Shown here piece by piece: positions 1-11,200 of a DNA stretch of 64,000 bases. Where the stretch lies: assembly GCA_004026145.2 (NCBI GenBank), contig CP034991.1, positions 2,140,134 through 2,204,133 on the forward strand, read 5' to 3'. The stretch's first letter is position 1. Each line of letters starts with the position of its first letter. Source of the DNA: Takifugu bimaculatus. Taxonomy: Eukaryota > Chordata > Actinopteri > Tetraodontiformes > Tetraodontidae. Both the position numbers and the translations under genes were made by a program. Below the pieces are notes generated by a model that saw nothing but the letters and a program-made list of their open reading frames with translations, searched no databases and was not told the DNA's origin.

Positions 1-1074
1 TTATAATGCTGTTAGGAGAATAGTGCATAAGAGCTACAGTCCCAAAGCTAAACAATCATCACTAAGGATAAAGCTCGTTCTGATGACAACACTAATATTA
101 CGTATTGCTGCTATGAGACATGAAGGGGTGTAATTAAGGACAATGATCAGCATACAACTGATGCTTACCAGCAGAGACAACTCAACATCAGGGTTTATTT
201 TGTGCTACTTCCCAGATGAGGAAATGTGACACCTCAATTTAAAAAGAAGGTTTCCATGCTAAAACTGTAACATGACTAGAGTGTGAATAAAAGCCACATA
301 TTTATTTCTAAGAATAATTTAACATGCCGCAGAGAGCACACATAAGCGATGCCCACTGGCTGAAAGAGGGAATATTCCAGCATGGCTATCGCAGTAGAAA
401 ATGTAGAAGAAGACTCAGGCGCTAACAGCAATAATTCCAGGCGGGTGTTATTTTACCACAGTAGCTCCACACTGGCTACTTCCAGAGGCGACCTTCAGTG
501 TCATTAAAACGGTCCTACTCTGTATTAAAAGGTCAAAAATGCTGAACTTTGAAATGTATCCAATTGCTAACAGCATTATTCCACCTTATATTCTAAAATC
601 TCAACAGGAGTTTCTGGCATTTGAGAACGAGACACCGATATTTATCTGCCGCAGAGACCAGCCGAGCAGACACACAGATCCCACATCCTGCTGTTGACTG
701 GAACTAATCTAATCTCTGGGAGCAATTAAAAGTTGACATATGTAATGAGATTGCAGATCATTTTTGCAAGATCCATTTTCCTCCAATACACAAAATCTCA
801 TGTAACCTGTTTAAATGAAATATGAGAAGAAAATATCCCCTCCTTTTCAATCCATACTTTTTCCATCTTTATTAAAAAAATGTTTCTCTTTTTCGTTTTA
901 CTCTTTTCGGACATCTTAAATTGAGCACTTAAACTGCAGTTTAGCTGTGAAACCGATTATAATTGAAATGCTTTAAGAGTTTTAAATATATGTTGCTAAT
1001 CAAGCTGTGGGAGATTAAAGTAGGCCCTTGAAATGTACATTTCCTCCTCATAATTAAGAGGCAGGTGTGTTTAA
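1..1074. other. AT-rich intronic sequence, no gene seen
   Basis: No open frame with coding character, RNA gene or recognisable repeat is visible on either strand. By position this is intron of unc13b, because the exon before it (5163-5250) still lacks the C1, C2B and MUN parts and none of these is found here. The stretch ends at the TA target site of the Tc1-like element. Confidence 0.6.
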
Positions 1075-1076
1075 TA

Positions 1077-1276
1077 CAGGGAGTGCAGAATTATTAGGCA
1101 AAACAGTATTTTGACCACATCATCCTCTATATGCACGTTGTCTTACTCCAAGCTGTATAGGCTCGAAAGCCCACTACCAATTAAGCATATCAGGTGATGT
1201 GCATCTCTGTAATGAGAAGTGGTGTGGTCTCATGACATCAACACCCCATATCAGGTATGCATAATTATTAGGCAAC
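1077..1276 (+). repeat. Left terminal inverted repeat with two inner direct repeats (IR/DR)
   Basis: The outer copy is 1077-1101 and the inner copy 1258-1276. Both contain the core AATTATTAGGCAA, so each end carries two transposase-binding-like direct repeats, as in Sleeping Beauty-type Tc1 elements. Confidence 0.85.
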
Positions 1277-1294
1277 TTCCTTTCCTTTGGCAAA

Positions 1295-2310
1295 ATGGGT
1301 CAGAAGAGGGACTTTACAGGCTCCGAAAAGTCAAAAATAGTGAGATATCTTGCAGAGGGATGCAGCACTCCTAAAATAGCCAAGCTTCTGAAGCATGATC
1401 AGCGAACAATCAAGCGTTTCCTTCAAAATAGTCAACAGGGTCACAAGAAGCGTGTGGAAAAACCAAGGCGCAAAATAACTGCCCATGAACTGAGAAGAGT
1501 CAAGCGTGCAGCTGCCAAGATGCCACTTGCCACCAGTTTTGCCATATTTCAGAGCTGCACATCACTGGAGTGCCCAAAAGCACAAGTGAGCAATACTCAG
1601 AGACATGGCCAAGGTAAGAAAGGCTGAAAAACGACCACCACTGAACAAGACACAAGCTGAAAACGTCAAGACTGGGCCAAGAAATATCTCAAGACTGATT
1701 TTTCTAGGGTTTTATGGACTGATGAAATGAGAGTGAGTCTTGATGGGCCAGACGGATGGGCCCGTGGCTGGATCGGCAAAGGGCAGACGGCTCCAGTCCG
1801 ACTCAGACGCCAGCAAGGTGGAGGTGGGGTACTGGTACTGGGGTACTGGTATGAGCTGGTATCATCAAAGATGAGCTTGTGGGGCCTTTTCGGGTTGAGG
1901 ATGGATTAAAGCTCAACTCCCAGTCCTCCTGCCAGTTTCTGGAAGACACCTTCTTTAAGCAGTGGTACAGGAAGAAGTCTGCATCCTTCAAGAAAAACAT
2001 GATTTTCATGCAGGACAATGCTCCATCACACGCATCCAAGTACTCCGCAGCGTGGCTGGCAAGAAAGGGCCTAAAAGAAGAAAAACTAATGACATGGCCT
2101 CCTTGTTCCCCTGATCTGAACCCCACAGAGAACCTGTGGTCCCTCATCAAATGTGAGATTTACAAGGAGGGGAAACAGTGTCTGGGAGGCTGTGGTTGCT
2201 GCTGCAGGCATGTTGATCGGGAACAGATCAAAACACTGACAGAATCCATGCAGGCCTTTGAGTGTGTTTGCAAAGAAAGGTGGCTATATTGGTCACTGAT
2301 TTGTTTTTGA
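1295..2310 (+). pseudogene. Tc1-like transposase pseudogene (DD37E)
   Basis: The N-terminal piece (1295-1627, 110 residues) is a helix-turn-helix DNA-binding region rich in Lys/Arg with a bipartite basic stretch. It ends at a stop. The first catalytic Asp lies in a TDE motif near 1715. The C-terminal piece (1879-2310) is in a different frame and carries the second Asp (QDNAPSHAS) and the Glu (DLNPTEN). At least one stop and one frame change separate the parts, so no intact transposase is made. Family: IS630/Tc1/mariner cut-and-paste transposase. Confidence 0.85.
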
Positions 2311-2406
2311 ATGTCAGAAATGTATATTTGTGATTATTGAGCTGTTATATTGGTTTCCCTGGTGAAAATAAATAATTGAAATGGGTATATATTCGTTTTT
2401 TGTTAA

Positions 2407-2615
2407 GTTGCCTAATAATTATGCACAAAGTAATAGTCACCTGCACACAGATATCCTCCTAAAGTAGCTAAAACTAAAAAATCCCCACTCCAACTCCCAA
2501 AAATATTCAGCTTTGATATTAATGAGTCTTTTGGGTTCATTAAGAACATGGCTGTTGTTCAATAGTAAAATTAATCCTCAAAATTACAACTTGCCTAAAA
2601 ATTCTGCACTCCCTG
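2407..2615 (-). repeat. Right terminal inverted repeat with two inner direct repeats (IR/DR)
   Basis: Mirror image of the left end. The inner copy is 2407-2425 and the outer copy 2591-2615. The outer copy differs from its left partner at one base. Confidence 0.85.
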
Positions 2616-2617
2616 TA

Positions 2618-5162
2618 TTTGGCTCTGAGGCCTGAGGTGTCATGTGGGACTGAAGTAAAAACCTTCATCACAACTGCAATAATTTCAAACGTCTTAAAAA
2701 AAAAAAAAATCTTGCTTTTACAAAGTGACAGTCATTTTTCCCCCATCAACCTAATTTCTTCCCATTTGTACAGTTTGCTCATTTCTCAACATTTGAGAAA
2801 AAGCCTGTGAATATCTCTTCGAATTTGTATCTGCGGGATCACGTCCTGGGTCTGGGTAACTATGACAACACCCTGAGGAGCTGGAGGAGCTGACTCCTGT
2901 GAGCCTCCATACCTACTCCTGCTGTTCATGTTCTCCCCCTACTGCCCTTTCTACCCCCCATCTTCTCATCTCCCTTCCCATAATCCTCTCTGGCTGCCCC
3001 TCATTCACTGTACATGGTACTGGGCATGTGCAGCGATGCATCTGGACAGGATGAGTCCCGGCCATGGGCAGGTTTATTGGGCCGCTACAGAAGGAAAACC
3101 TGGAGCTGCCAGCCTTCTATAAAACAGATAGTTTTAGAGCTGCCTTTGATTGAAGCACTTACATTTAAAGTAAAGATTTTCTCAGGCCTAATGGACAGAA
3201 ATACTCTGAAGGCAGCACTTTGTAATCACTGCCATGACTCAACACAGGGAGAATGATTCTCTTAAGTGGCCTGTTGTTCCAAAATCAGCTAACTTAACCA
3301 TTCAGCCTGTTTCTTCGAGGCAACCTTGTTGATTTTTTATTTTTTTTTAAAAGTAATTTTAGGGTTAGTTTGAGTAAAACTGCACTCTCGTGTGGAGTGG
3401 TTACAGAGCTGAGATCTTCTTTTGTCAGATTAAACAAAATCTCCATGTTTTTCTGCCAAATGTTTAAAAATTGGAGTAATATCAATCATAAAGCCTCTGA
3501 AGCTCGTTAAGACACATCATTTCTCACGGGCATAAAAGAAATCATGTGGGTGTGATTATTCTCAGCATCTGTCAGCAGAATTTGAAAAAACCCTGTTTTG
3601 TTTGTTTGCTGTTTGCATTTTTTAAATCTTATTCGATTTTTTTTTTTAATTTTTCATGCTACTTGGCAAAATATTGACTAATCAGACAAATAATGAGAAC
3701 AAGAAGGGTGTGATCTTATTAAATATTTAATTGTAGCTTACTTTTAGAAAGTAAGCTTTTTTTCGGTGGGGGGGGGGAGGGTATTTTTATATGTCGAGGG
3801 GATGAAAAACAGTTTCTGTTGACCTCATTTGAGTTTAATATGCTTTATTTGTCTGTTCCATTAAATTGCTCCAGTTCTGTCACACATGCATGAAACCAGA
3901 AACACAACTGACACCAAACAGATCCTTGAATTCTCAGAAAAGGAGACAAAGACACATTTATGAGACATGGATGTGTTTAATCCTGCTTTGTTTAACCCAT
4001 CTGGGTAGGCCTCTGACATGCGTGAGGACATCAAGCAGATCTGGACTTTTGTACTGATGTAACTCTGTCTCAGTCCTTACCAGAGAGCAGCAAGGTGAGA
4101 GGGAAAGGCAGAAAGTAGACGCCCGCTGAATCTGATGGGTTTAAGACCACGTCTCCTCCTCGTGCCACGTCAGATGATCTCTTCTAGGCACCACAATGGC
4201 CCCAGAAACCTTCCTGCTACTCAACGAACTGCTTCACCAGGAGTTTAAACTCTTTGCACCACATTGTTTGTCAGTGCACACAGACCCTGAACTGTAGCAC
4301 CAGTTGTTGCAATGACACCCAAACCATAAATAAATACGGGGTAGTGTCTCCATAGAAATGTCACATTGTTGCCATGATACAACACTCGCAGCCTATTTTT
4401 GTCCATCTGATGCATCTGCTGACCAGTGGCGAACCTGCACCTTTCAGCTCAATCACTTTTTCTTTGTGTTATTGTGAGAGGAGACAGGCTAAATAATCCT
4501 AATGCTGCTAATCTTGCAGTTATTTATTCACACACCAAACACCCTCCTCGTCTGGGCAGTGAAGATGACAGCTGTCACATCTGCCTCAGAACTGATCATC
4601 ACTGCTTAGATCACCAGATCCTACTGTGCCCAAAACAGTTGCGTCTGTTGCACCAATGCCCCAAAATCGTTCTGATGCATTCAATGGCCAAAGAGAGGCA
4701 GAGGCTAATGGGGAGGAAGCTGAAGAACTTCTGTCTATTTAGGCGTCTGACATGAGTGATGTGCCTTTAGGTTCCTCCACAGGCTGTGATGAAGATCAAA
4801 CGTTTATCAGAGCCAACTATTGTTGATCCGCTACGCTACTTCAGACTCCAGGACACTGAATCTACAAAATAACTGTATATTTACTGCACATGAGGTTGCC
4901 TGTCAAAAGAGAAAAAGTAAAGCAACTTTTTCTCTCGACAGGCAACCTCATAAATCCTGACGCTCAGATATTCGCCTGCATGTCGAAAAGGCACCAGGGG
5001 TCTCCTTTCAGTGGCACTAGCCAGGAGGAGAGGCCCAGAAGAAAAATGTCAATGTTTTGGCATGATTTGAAACTCAACCAACCATACAGAGGGAGAGTGG
5101 AGAGAGAGAGAGAAAGAAAGAGAAAGGGAAAAGGATAGAATCAAAAGTGTGACTCTTTCTAC
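2618..5162. other. Intronic sequence of unc13b with no exon seen
   Basis: I searched the minus strand for the next conserved Munc13 segments (the GGLYGIDSMPDL-like region, then C1) and found none. The stretch holds A/T tracts (2698-2710), a G run near 3768-3778, a GA-rich run at 5096-5130 and the hairpin at 4892-4949. The short open frames here show no family resemblance. Confidence 0.5.
4892..4949 (+). repeat. Near-perfect inverted repeat (hairpin), about 24-bp stem
   Basis: Arm 4892-4917 (GAGGTTGCCTGTC then A/G-rich) is the reverse complement of arm 4926-4949 apart from a two-base bulge and little else, with an 8-nt loop. The sense strand would fold as a single 58-nt hairpin. It could be a remnant of a small foldback element or a small-RNA precursor-like hairpin. 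Nothing in the flanks decides between these. Confidence 0.7.
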
Positions 5163-5250
5163 CTCGAGGAGCTGTGATCTGACTTTGTTGTACGCTTTCA
5201 GCCAGCGGACTCTGGAGGGGGAGCAGGGCGGCGGGCCTTCTTCAAATAAC
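5163..5250 (-). CDS. unc13b: unc13b exon 11
   Basis: 88 nt between gcag and gtagaa, entered in phase 2 and left in phase 0. It encodes the conserved SRVRWLKAYNKVRSQLLE segment, equivalent to the RAHWIRAVTKVRLQLQE region of mammalian Munc13-2, an amphipathic stretch just before the calmodulin-binding region. It is the last unc13b exon I can place. Confidence 0.9.
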
Positions 5251-8200
5251 CTGCAGAAACAATCTTATCAGTTCATCCTGAACTGACTAAAGCCTGTAGC
5301 TGCACAACGTTTATGACTGGATTATTCAAATCCCTGGGAAACAAACAGCTATTTAGTGTCTCAACACCTCGTGTATGTTTATTGCAATATTTTGAATAAA
5401 CACAATTTTCACAATGATCACGTGAATCTTTATATCATACCAGGTTGAAGGCGGAGGTTTAGTGTCCAACACTGGTTCAGGCTGGATGACTGAAGAATCC
5501 CTAACATCTCTGTTGGAGTCAGGCTCTGGTCCAGGATGCGGTTCTTTCTCAAACTCTTCCTCCTGATGCTCTTGTTCCTCCCAAGTGGTCGGCTGGCTGT
5601 TGAGAGAAGGTCGGCGCTCACTTGGATCTCGGTGCTCTTCAGGTTCCGAGCTGAGCTGGGAGCTGGCCAGGCTGAGGTTGCCTGACGAATCAAAGTGACT
5701 GCTGTCTGGTGGACTGTAGGACATTAAGAGTTTATTTATTGGGGGCTTTTAATTTAGATAAAGAAGAAATTAATTTACTCACTGCGAAACTCAGGATAGT
5801 AACAAAGGGGGGGAGGGAACTAACAGGATGAGAAGTGGAATAAACTGAAGGAATGAAGCAGAATATTTGTTGCACGGACACATATTTCATAATATATTAA
5901 ACGGAGGGTTGAACTCTTAATTTGAGTAACACATTCTTGGGACAAATATAAGCGGCTGAGTAATTGTATCATTAGCTTAGTGGACGACTGAAACTGCAGA
6001 GGCAAAGGGACTAAAGTGCGCCTTTTGTCTTGGATGTAGGCCACATAACATATCACGGCTCCTTTTATTTAAGTGTCCAGCCTGCCTCCACGGTGTTCAC
6101 TGCCACACAACCATAAATCTTGCAGCGTTTGGTTCAATTAAACTAATTCGTAAAGTCATAGAGCTATTCAGGGAATTTAGGTGCAGGAGTTCATTTACAC
6201 CTATTTATATTTATATGGAAATAAAAAAAAACTCTTTTGGAAAATTGTTTCAGTGCCTTTAAAAACAGGGAAAGGAAAAATATAAAAAACCTGGAAAACT
6301 ACTGGATTAATGTGCACACAAAACACTAAAGGTTGAAGGAAATGTTGGAGAGGTTCTAGACCATTATTGACATCAGCATGATAAATGAACAGGCCATTTA
6401 TCATACAAATTGTACTAGCCTTTTGGCAGCCTCTTGTTTCAATAAATCCTTTGGCTGATCTCTGACTTCTGCATTCGTAGTGTCAGTCGTATTCTCGGCT
6501 TTCCCTGCTATATCACATGGAACAACTTTGGGTTGAGGTTTGTCCAAGGCTTCGGTAAGAGAACCTGAGAGAGAGGGGAGCCCAGACTGCGGCGACTGAG
6601 CTAAAGTATCACAACTTCCTGTCTTTGAAGTTTCTGTTGGTCCCTCTGTATCACTGCCATCTGCACTTTCAGTCCCTCCAGATCCTGGAGAAGGTTTCTC
6701 AGACTCTGGTTGGCAGGTTTCTTCTTTGTGTTCTGCCTGAGGTTGGACAGTGACTGCTGCAGGAGGGGATTCTGCTTTGGGAGGCTCATTGCTTCCAAAG
6801 ATTGATCCAAGTTTCATGCCAAACATGGAAGAGGACAGTTGATTGTTCATCCTTTCCACTTGGTTTTTCATCCTGTAAAATACTAGCTGAAAGGTTTTTA
6901 AAGCCAGAAAAGAAACCACTGTCAGTCTGCTCAGGCTGTGATGACTTCACAGTAGATGAGGGAATGGTGGAGAAAAGGGAGCCAATTGACGGTGTTCCTT
7001 CAGTTGCTGCAGACATAAAGCCAAATTTAGGTGCGGTCAGGCTTGGTAATTCAAAGATTCCCTTGGTTTCATGAGCTTGTGGTGGATCTTTGTCAGGCAC
7101 CGACGAACAAGGCATGTTTATGTTATCAGTGTGTGTTTTATCCTCTGGCTCCGCTTGGGTTTCACTTGGGGATTTTGTCAGGGAAGCTTCGTCTTCCTCA
7201 ATTTTGTCTGCCTTTTCTGCCTCTTCTATTAATCCCTTTTCAGGAACACCCTGGTCTTGGATTATTTGAACATCACCCTGGGGTGATGAAGGTGTATTGT
7301 CTTTCTCTGTCTTCTCAGAGTCCTCAAAGGGTTTTCCAGGTTGAGTAATTTTCTCTGACTCAGATCGTTGATGTTCCTCACATTTTGTAGTTTCAGAGCC
7401 CTTAAATATACCAAATAGATCAGTGGTTATTGATTCAGTTGCAATGTTACTTGGAAGTCCAAAAAACGAGCTTTTCTGCTGTTGCTTTTGTTGTTGCTGG
7501 TGTTGTGAACGAGGAGTAGATGATGACCCAAAGATTGAGCCAGGTGAGCTTGAAAAAAATCCACCCATCGATGGCTGCCTGTTAGACACATTTGGGGTTG
7601 AAAACATAGACATAAAACCAGAAAATGGAGCTGGTTCAGGTGGCTTCTGTGGTCCTGGATGTCTTGGTCCAGGCATTCTTGGCCCAGGCATTCTTGGGAC
7701 TCTCATTTGAGGTCCTCCAAAACCTGGTCCTGCCATTCTTTGCCCCGGCTGAGGTGGTCTGGCTCTTCCTTGCATAGGCTGTTGCTGTGGTTGATGAACA
7801 GCAGGTTCTGATGGTAAACCTTTCAGAGAAGCTGGAATGGTTGTGATTTTTTCTGAATCAGGATCAACACTTTTCTTTTCATCTGAAATGAGCACATCAG
7901 AATTACTATCAGGTCTCATCAGTCCACAATCAGATTCTGTACTGGCTCCTTCCTGCTCCACTTTAGGCTCAGGAGGTTCTGTTGCAGGCTTGACAGGTGA
8001 GGTTTTCACTTCCACATCAGTTGTTTGTTCTGACTCTGAAACAGCTGTAACTGCATCTAACCCAGTTTCTGTAGAAGGCTTCTCTTCTGCGGCTCCTGCA
8101 GAGCTCTCTAAAGTAGAATCTTCAGGTTTCTCAGTATCTGTAATAGATCCTCGTTCGTCATCCTACAACTTCTGAAGGGCTCTCAGTTAATTTTTCCATA

Positions 8201-11200
8201 TCTCCACCTTCTGCCTGTCCTTGAGGCTCTTTGTTTGACTCAGCAAGAACCTCTGTCTGTTCTTCATTCAGAACTTTCAGAGCATCCTTGTTTTGCTGTC
8301 CTTCTAGACTCTCTTCCTGTGCTTCAGCAACAGTTGTCACCTCTTCAACTACAGATGCTTCTGGGCTCTTGTCTTTGCCAGTAACGTCAATAACAACTTG
8401 TGACCCTGGTGTTGAGTCCATTTTTTCGAACGGCTGCTTTGAGTGACAGCAGTCTCAGTTACATCGTCGGTCCTCTGATTTCCAAAGTCTCAGATTTTGA
8501 TATGGTATCATCTTTGCATGCATCTTCTTCTTCTCCCGGTATTTTGGACTGTGGTTGGAAGTCAGATTGTTCCTCATCCTTCACTGTTGCATCTACTTGT
8601 TCTTTCCCTGCTACTTGCTCTTTCTCTGGTGCAATAATGGTGACAGTTTCCGATTCTGCTGCAGATGTTTCAATGGAATCATTTTCATTAGAAGTGAGAT
8701 CTGGTTTTGCTGCCACTCCGGCGTTGCTCCCAAGATGGGAATCCTGACTCGATATTTCATTTGTTTTACCATTGTGCAACTTTGAATCTGTGCATGACTG
8801 GTCAATTTGACATTCCCTTTCGACTGATGATGAAGGCTCAGGTAATTTAGTATCAGTGAACTCATTGCCATGAGCCGCTGCTACCGTTGAAAGATCTGTT
8901 GTTTCCGGTGGTTTTTCTGATTGTCCTGAGGCAATCACCTTCTTCACAGGAACAGTTGTTTCGGGCTCTTTCGTGGTTTCATCCTTGAGAGCTATACCAA
9001 AAAGGCTGAATGCAGTCTTGCCTTTATTGCTGTCAGTTCCTCCAACAAGTGAAAACACAGAGGCCCCTTTGAAAACATTGTCTGATTCAGGTGCCTTGGA
9101 GGGAGTGGGCTGTGCTTCTGATGACTGCTGATTTTGTCTGCCAAACATGGAGAAAACACTTTTTACAGTGGGCTCTTGGTCTTTGGGTGTGGGTGGACCT
9201 TTTGATCCAGGTGAGGTTGTAACTGGTCCACTCTGAGGCTGGGCACTTAAGCTTCCAAGCTTGGAAAACAAACCTACACCTGGTGTTTCTTTTTGTGAAG
9301 TTGAACCTGGGAGGATTGTCCCAAATATAGAGGAGCCAGATGAAGGTACCTTTGGTGTTGCACCTCCTCCAGATTGAACTTTAGAACTGTTTTGTTGCTG
9401 GGGTCCAGGCGTACCAGCACTAAACATTGAAAACAAACCTTTACCAGGGGGTTCTTTGGTTGGCAATCCTCTAGGTCGCACAGTGTCATTGGTTGAATCT
9501 CCGCCAAAGTTGGAACCACCAAACAAAGAGAATTTGCCTTTTGATTGGGTCTCTAGTGGCTCTCTAGGGGTGGGTGGTGGCGGCTGTTCTTTGGATATAG
9601 GTGAAGATGACACATTTGACCCAAACATCGAGAGAAACCCTGTGCCTGATGTGGCTTTTGCAGATGAGCCTGGAATAATACCACCTAGTATTGACAATCC
9701 AGCTTGGGGAGATGTTTGCTCTGTTTTTGCAGAAGAACCACTAAGCATGGAAAATAAGCCCCTTCCTGGTTGCTCTTCTGAATTTTCAGTCTCAGGTTGA
9801 TTAACTTGGTCAACAGAACTTTTCTCTTTGGAGCTTTTGGTTATTTCTGTGGAAGGTTCCATAACAGTAGATTCAGACTTTGACAGTGCATCCTTCGAAT
9901 CCTTAATGCTATCTGGTATTTTTCCATTCAACTCTGTTTTTAACTCATCAAGGGACTGAGCTTGTCCGGGCACTATCACATCAGAGGTCTTATTCTCATG
10001 GACTGGTTCTTTTGGAGGTTCAGAAACATCTGGACAGGCCAGCTCTGAAATTATGTCCTTGTTGACATTGGAATCCAGTTCAGTGGTTTGCTCACTGCTG
10101 TCTTCAGTGATCTCGTCAATGGTGGTTGGACTTATCTTATTTGTGGTGAGCTCTGAATCAGCCTCATCCTTATGATCTGCAGTCCCTGAAACTCCCATCT
10201 CTGTTGAGTCAATCTTGACCTGCTCTGATATATTTAACACCCCCGTCTTAATGGTTTCTATATCCCCAGCATCACTTGTTATGTTTGACTGTGCAACAAT
10301 ACCAGAGGGTAAAGAATTTTTGCAATCAGAGGTCACTGTAATTTCATTGTTATCTTGTAAAGTACAGATATTTGGATCTTCTGGTTTGTCAAACTTGTGG
10401 TCACCTGTCTCTTCTTCTGGTGAAGAGGCTGCTGTGACAAAAATATGAGGTAGTCTAATAAAAGGTTGTGGCTCATTGGGGTCAAGAGGAGGTTTTTCTG
10501 AGGAATTAATGCCTATGTACATAGATCTGGGTGGAGTCATTTCTATTTTTGTTGAGGCAGCTACGATTTCGGGAGATGTCACCTGCTTGTCTTCCTCTAC
10601 TCTGTGTAGCTGTGACATGCATGTTTGAGATGTAACGTCTAATGTCTTTTCGTTAGGTGCTACAGAACTATTTTTAGCAGCAGCAAGTGTCACAGTAACT
10701 GGTGATTTGGAGAAAGATTCAGGGGGTGGGAATTCATTACCAGATGTTGCTTGTTGAAGGCTTTCATTTAATGTTGACTGTGGTTGTTGAGAGTCTTGAG
10801 AAATATACGGAGAGTGGTATCCCTTGCAGTGGTGTCCCAGAGCACGAGATGTCAGCTGGAAATGGTCTTTGTTCTTTGTGTGTATCGGTGACTGATGAGG
10901 GTCCTGGGGCCAACCCTACAGGATGATCTACTGATGGTGTGGATACGCATGTCTGTGAGCTACTACTGTCCTCCTGGTTACTAACTGATGCTGAAATGAA
11001 AGTCACAGAACTTGATTCAACAGGGGTTTTTTGGCATAATTCATCATTTTCAACAATGGAGGTTGCAGGGACATCAAATTCTTCACAGTGCTCAAGAGAT
11101 GAGCTTGCAACAGATGTTTGAGGAGGAACTGTTGTATGTTCTAAAGCAGCAACTTCAGCTTTCATTTCAGTCCTCATATTCTGTGTGTCTTGGGGTGTCA

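Larger units (their letters stand above)
1077..2615 (+). mobile_element. Tc1/mariner-like DNA transposon, DD37E type, non-functional copy
   Basis: A 1,539-bp element flanked by TA on both sides (1075-1076 and 2616-2617), the Tc1/mariner target duplication. The outer ends are 25-bp inverted repeats with 24 matches, starting CAGGGAGTGCAGAATT. A second 19-bp inverted repeat that is perfect (TGCATAATTATTAGGCAAC) lies inside at 1258-1276 and 2407-2425, giving long IR/DR-type ends of about 200 bp. Inside is a broken transposase. The last two catalytic residues, D in QDN and E in PTEN, are separated by 37 residues, which fits the DD37E group known from fish genomes rather than the common DD34E Tc1 type. 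The element sits in an unc13b intron. Confidence 0.93.

Noticed and set aside
4060..4130. A possible short minus-strand unc13b exon before a GTAAGG donor
   Set aside because: The reading does not match any Munc13 segment expected after exon 11, and the phase cannot be confirmed.
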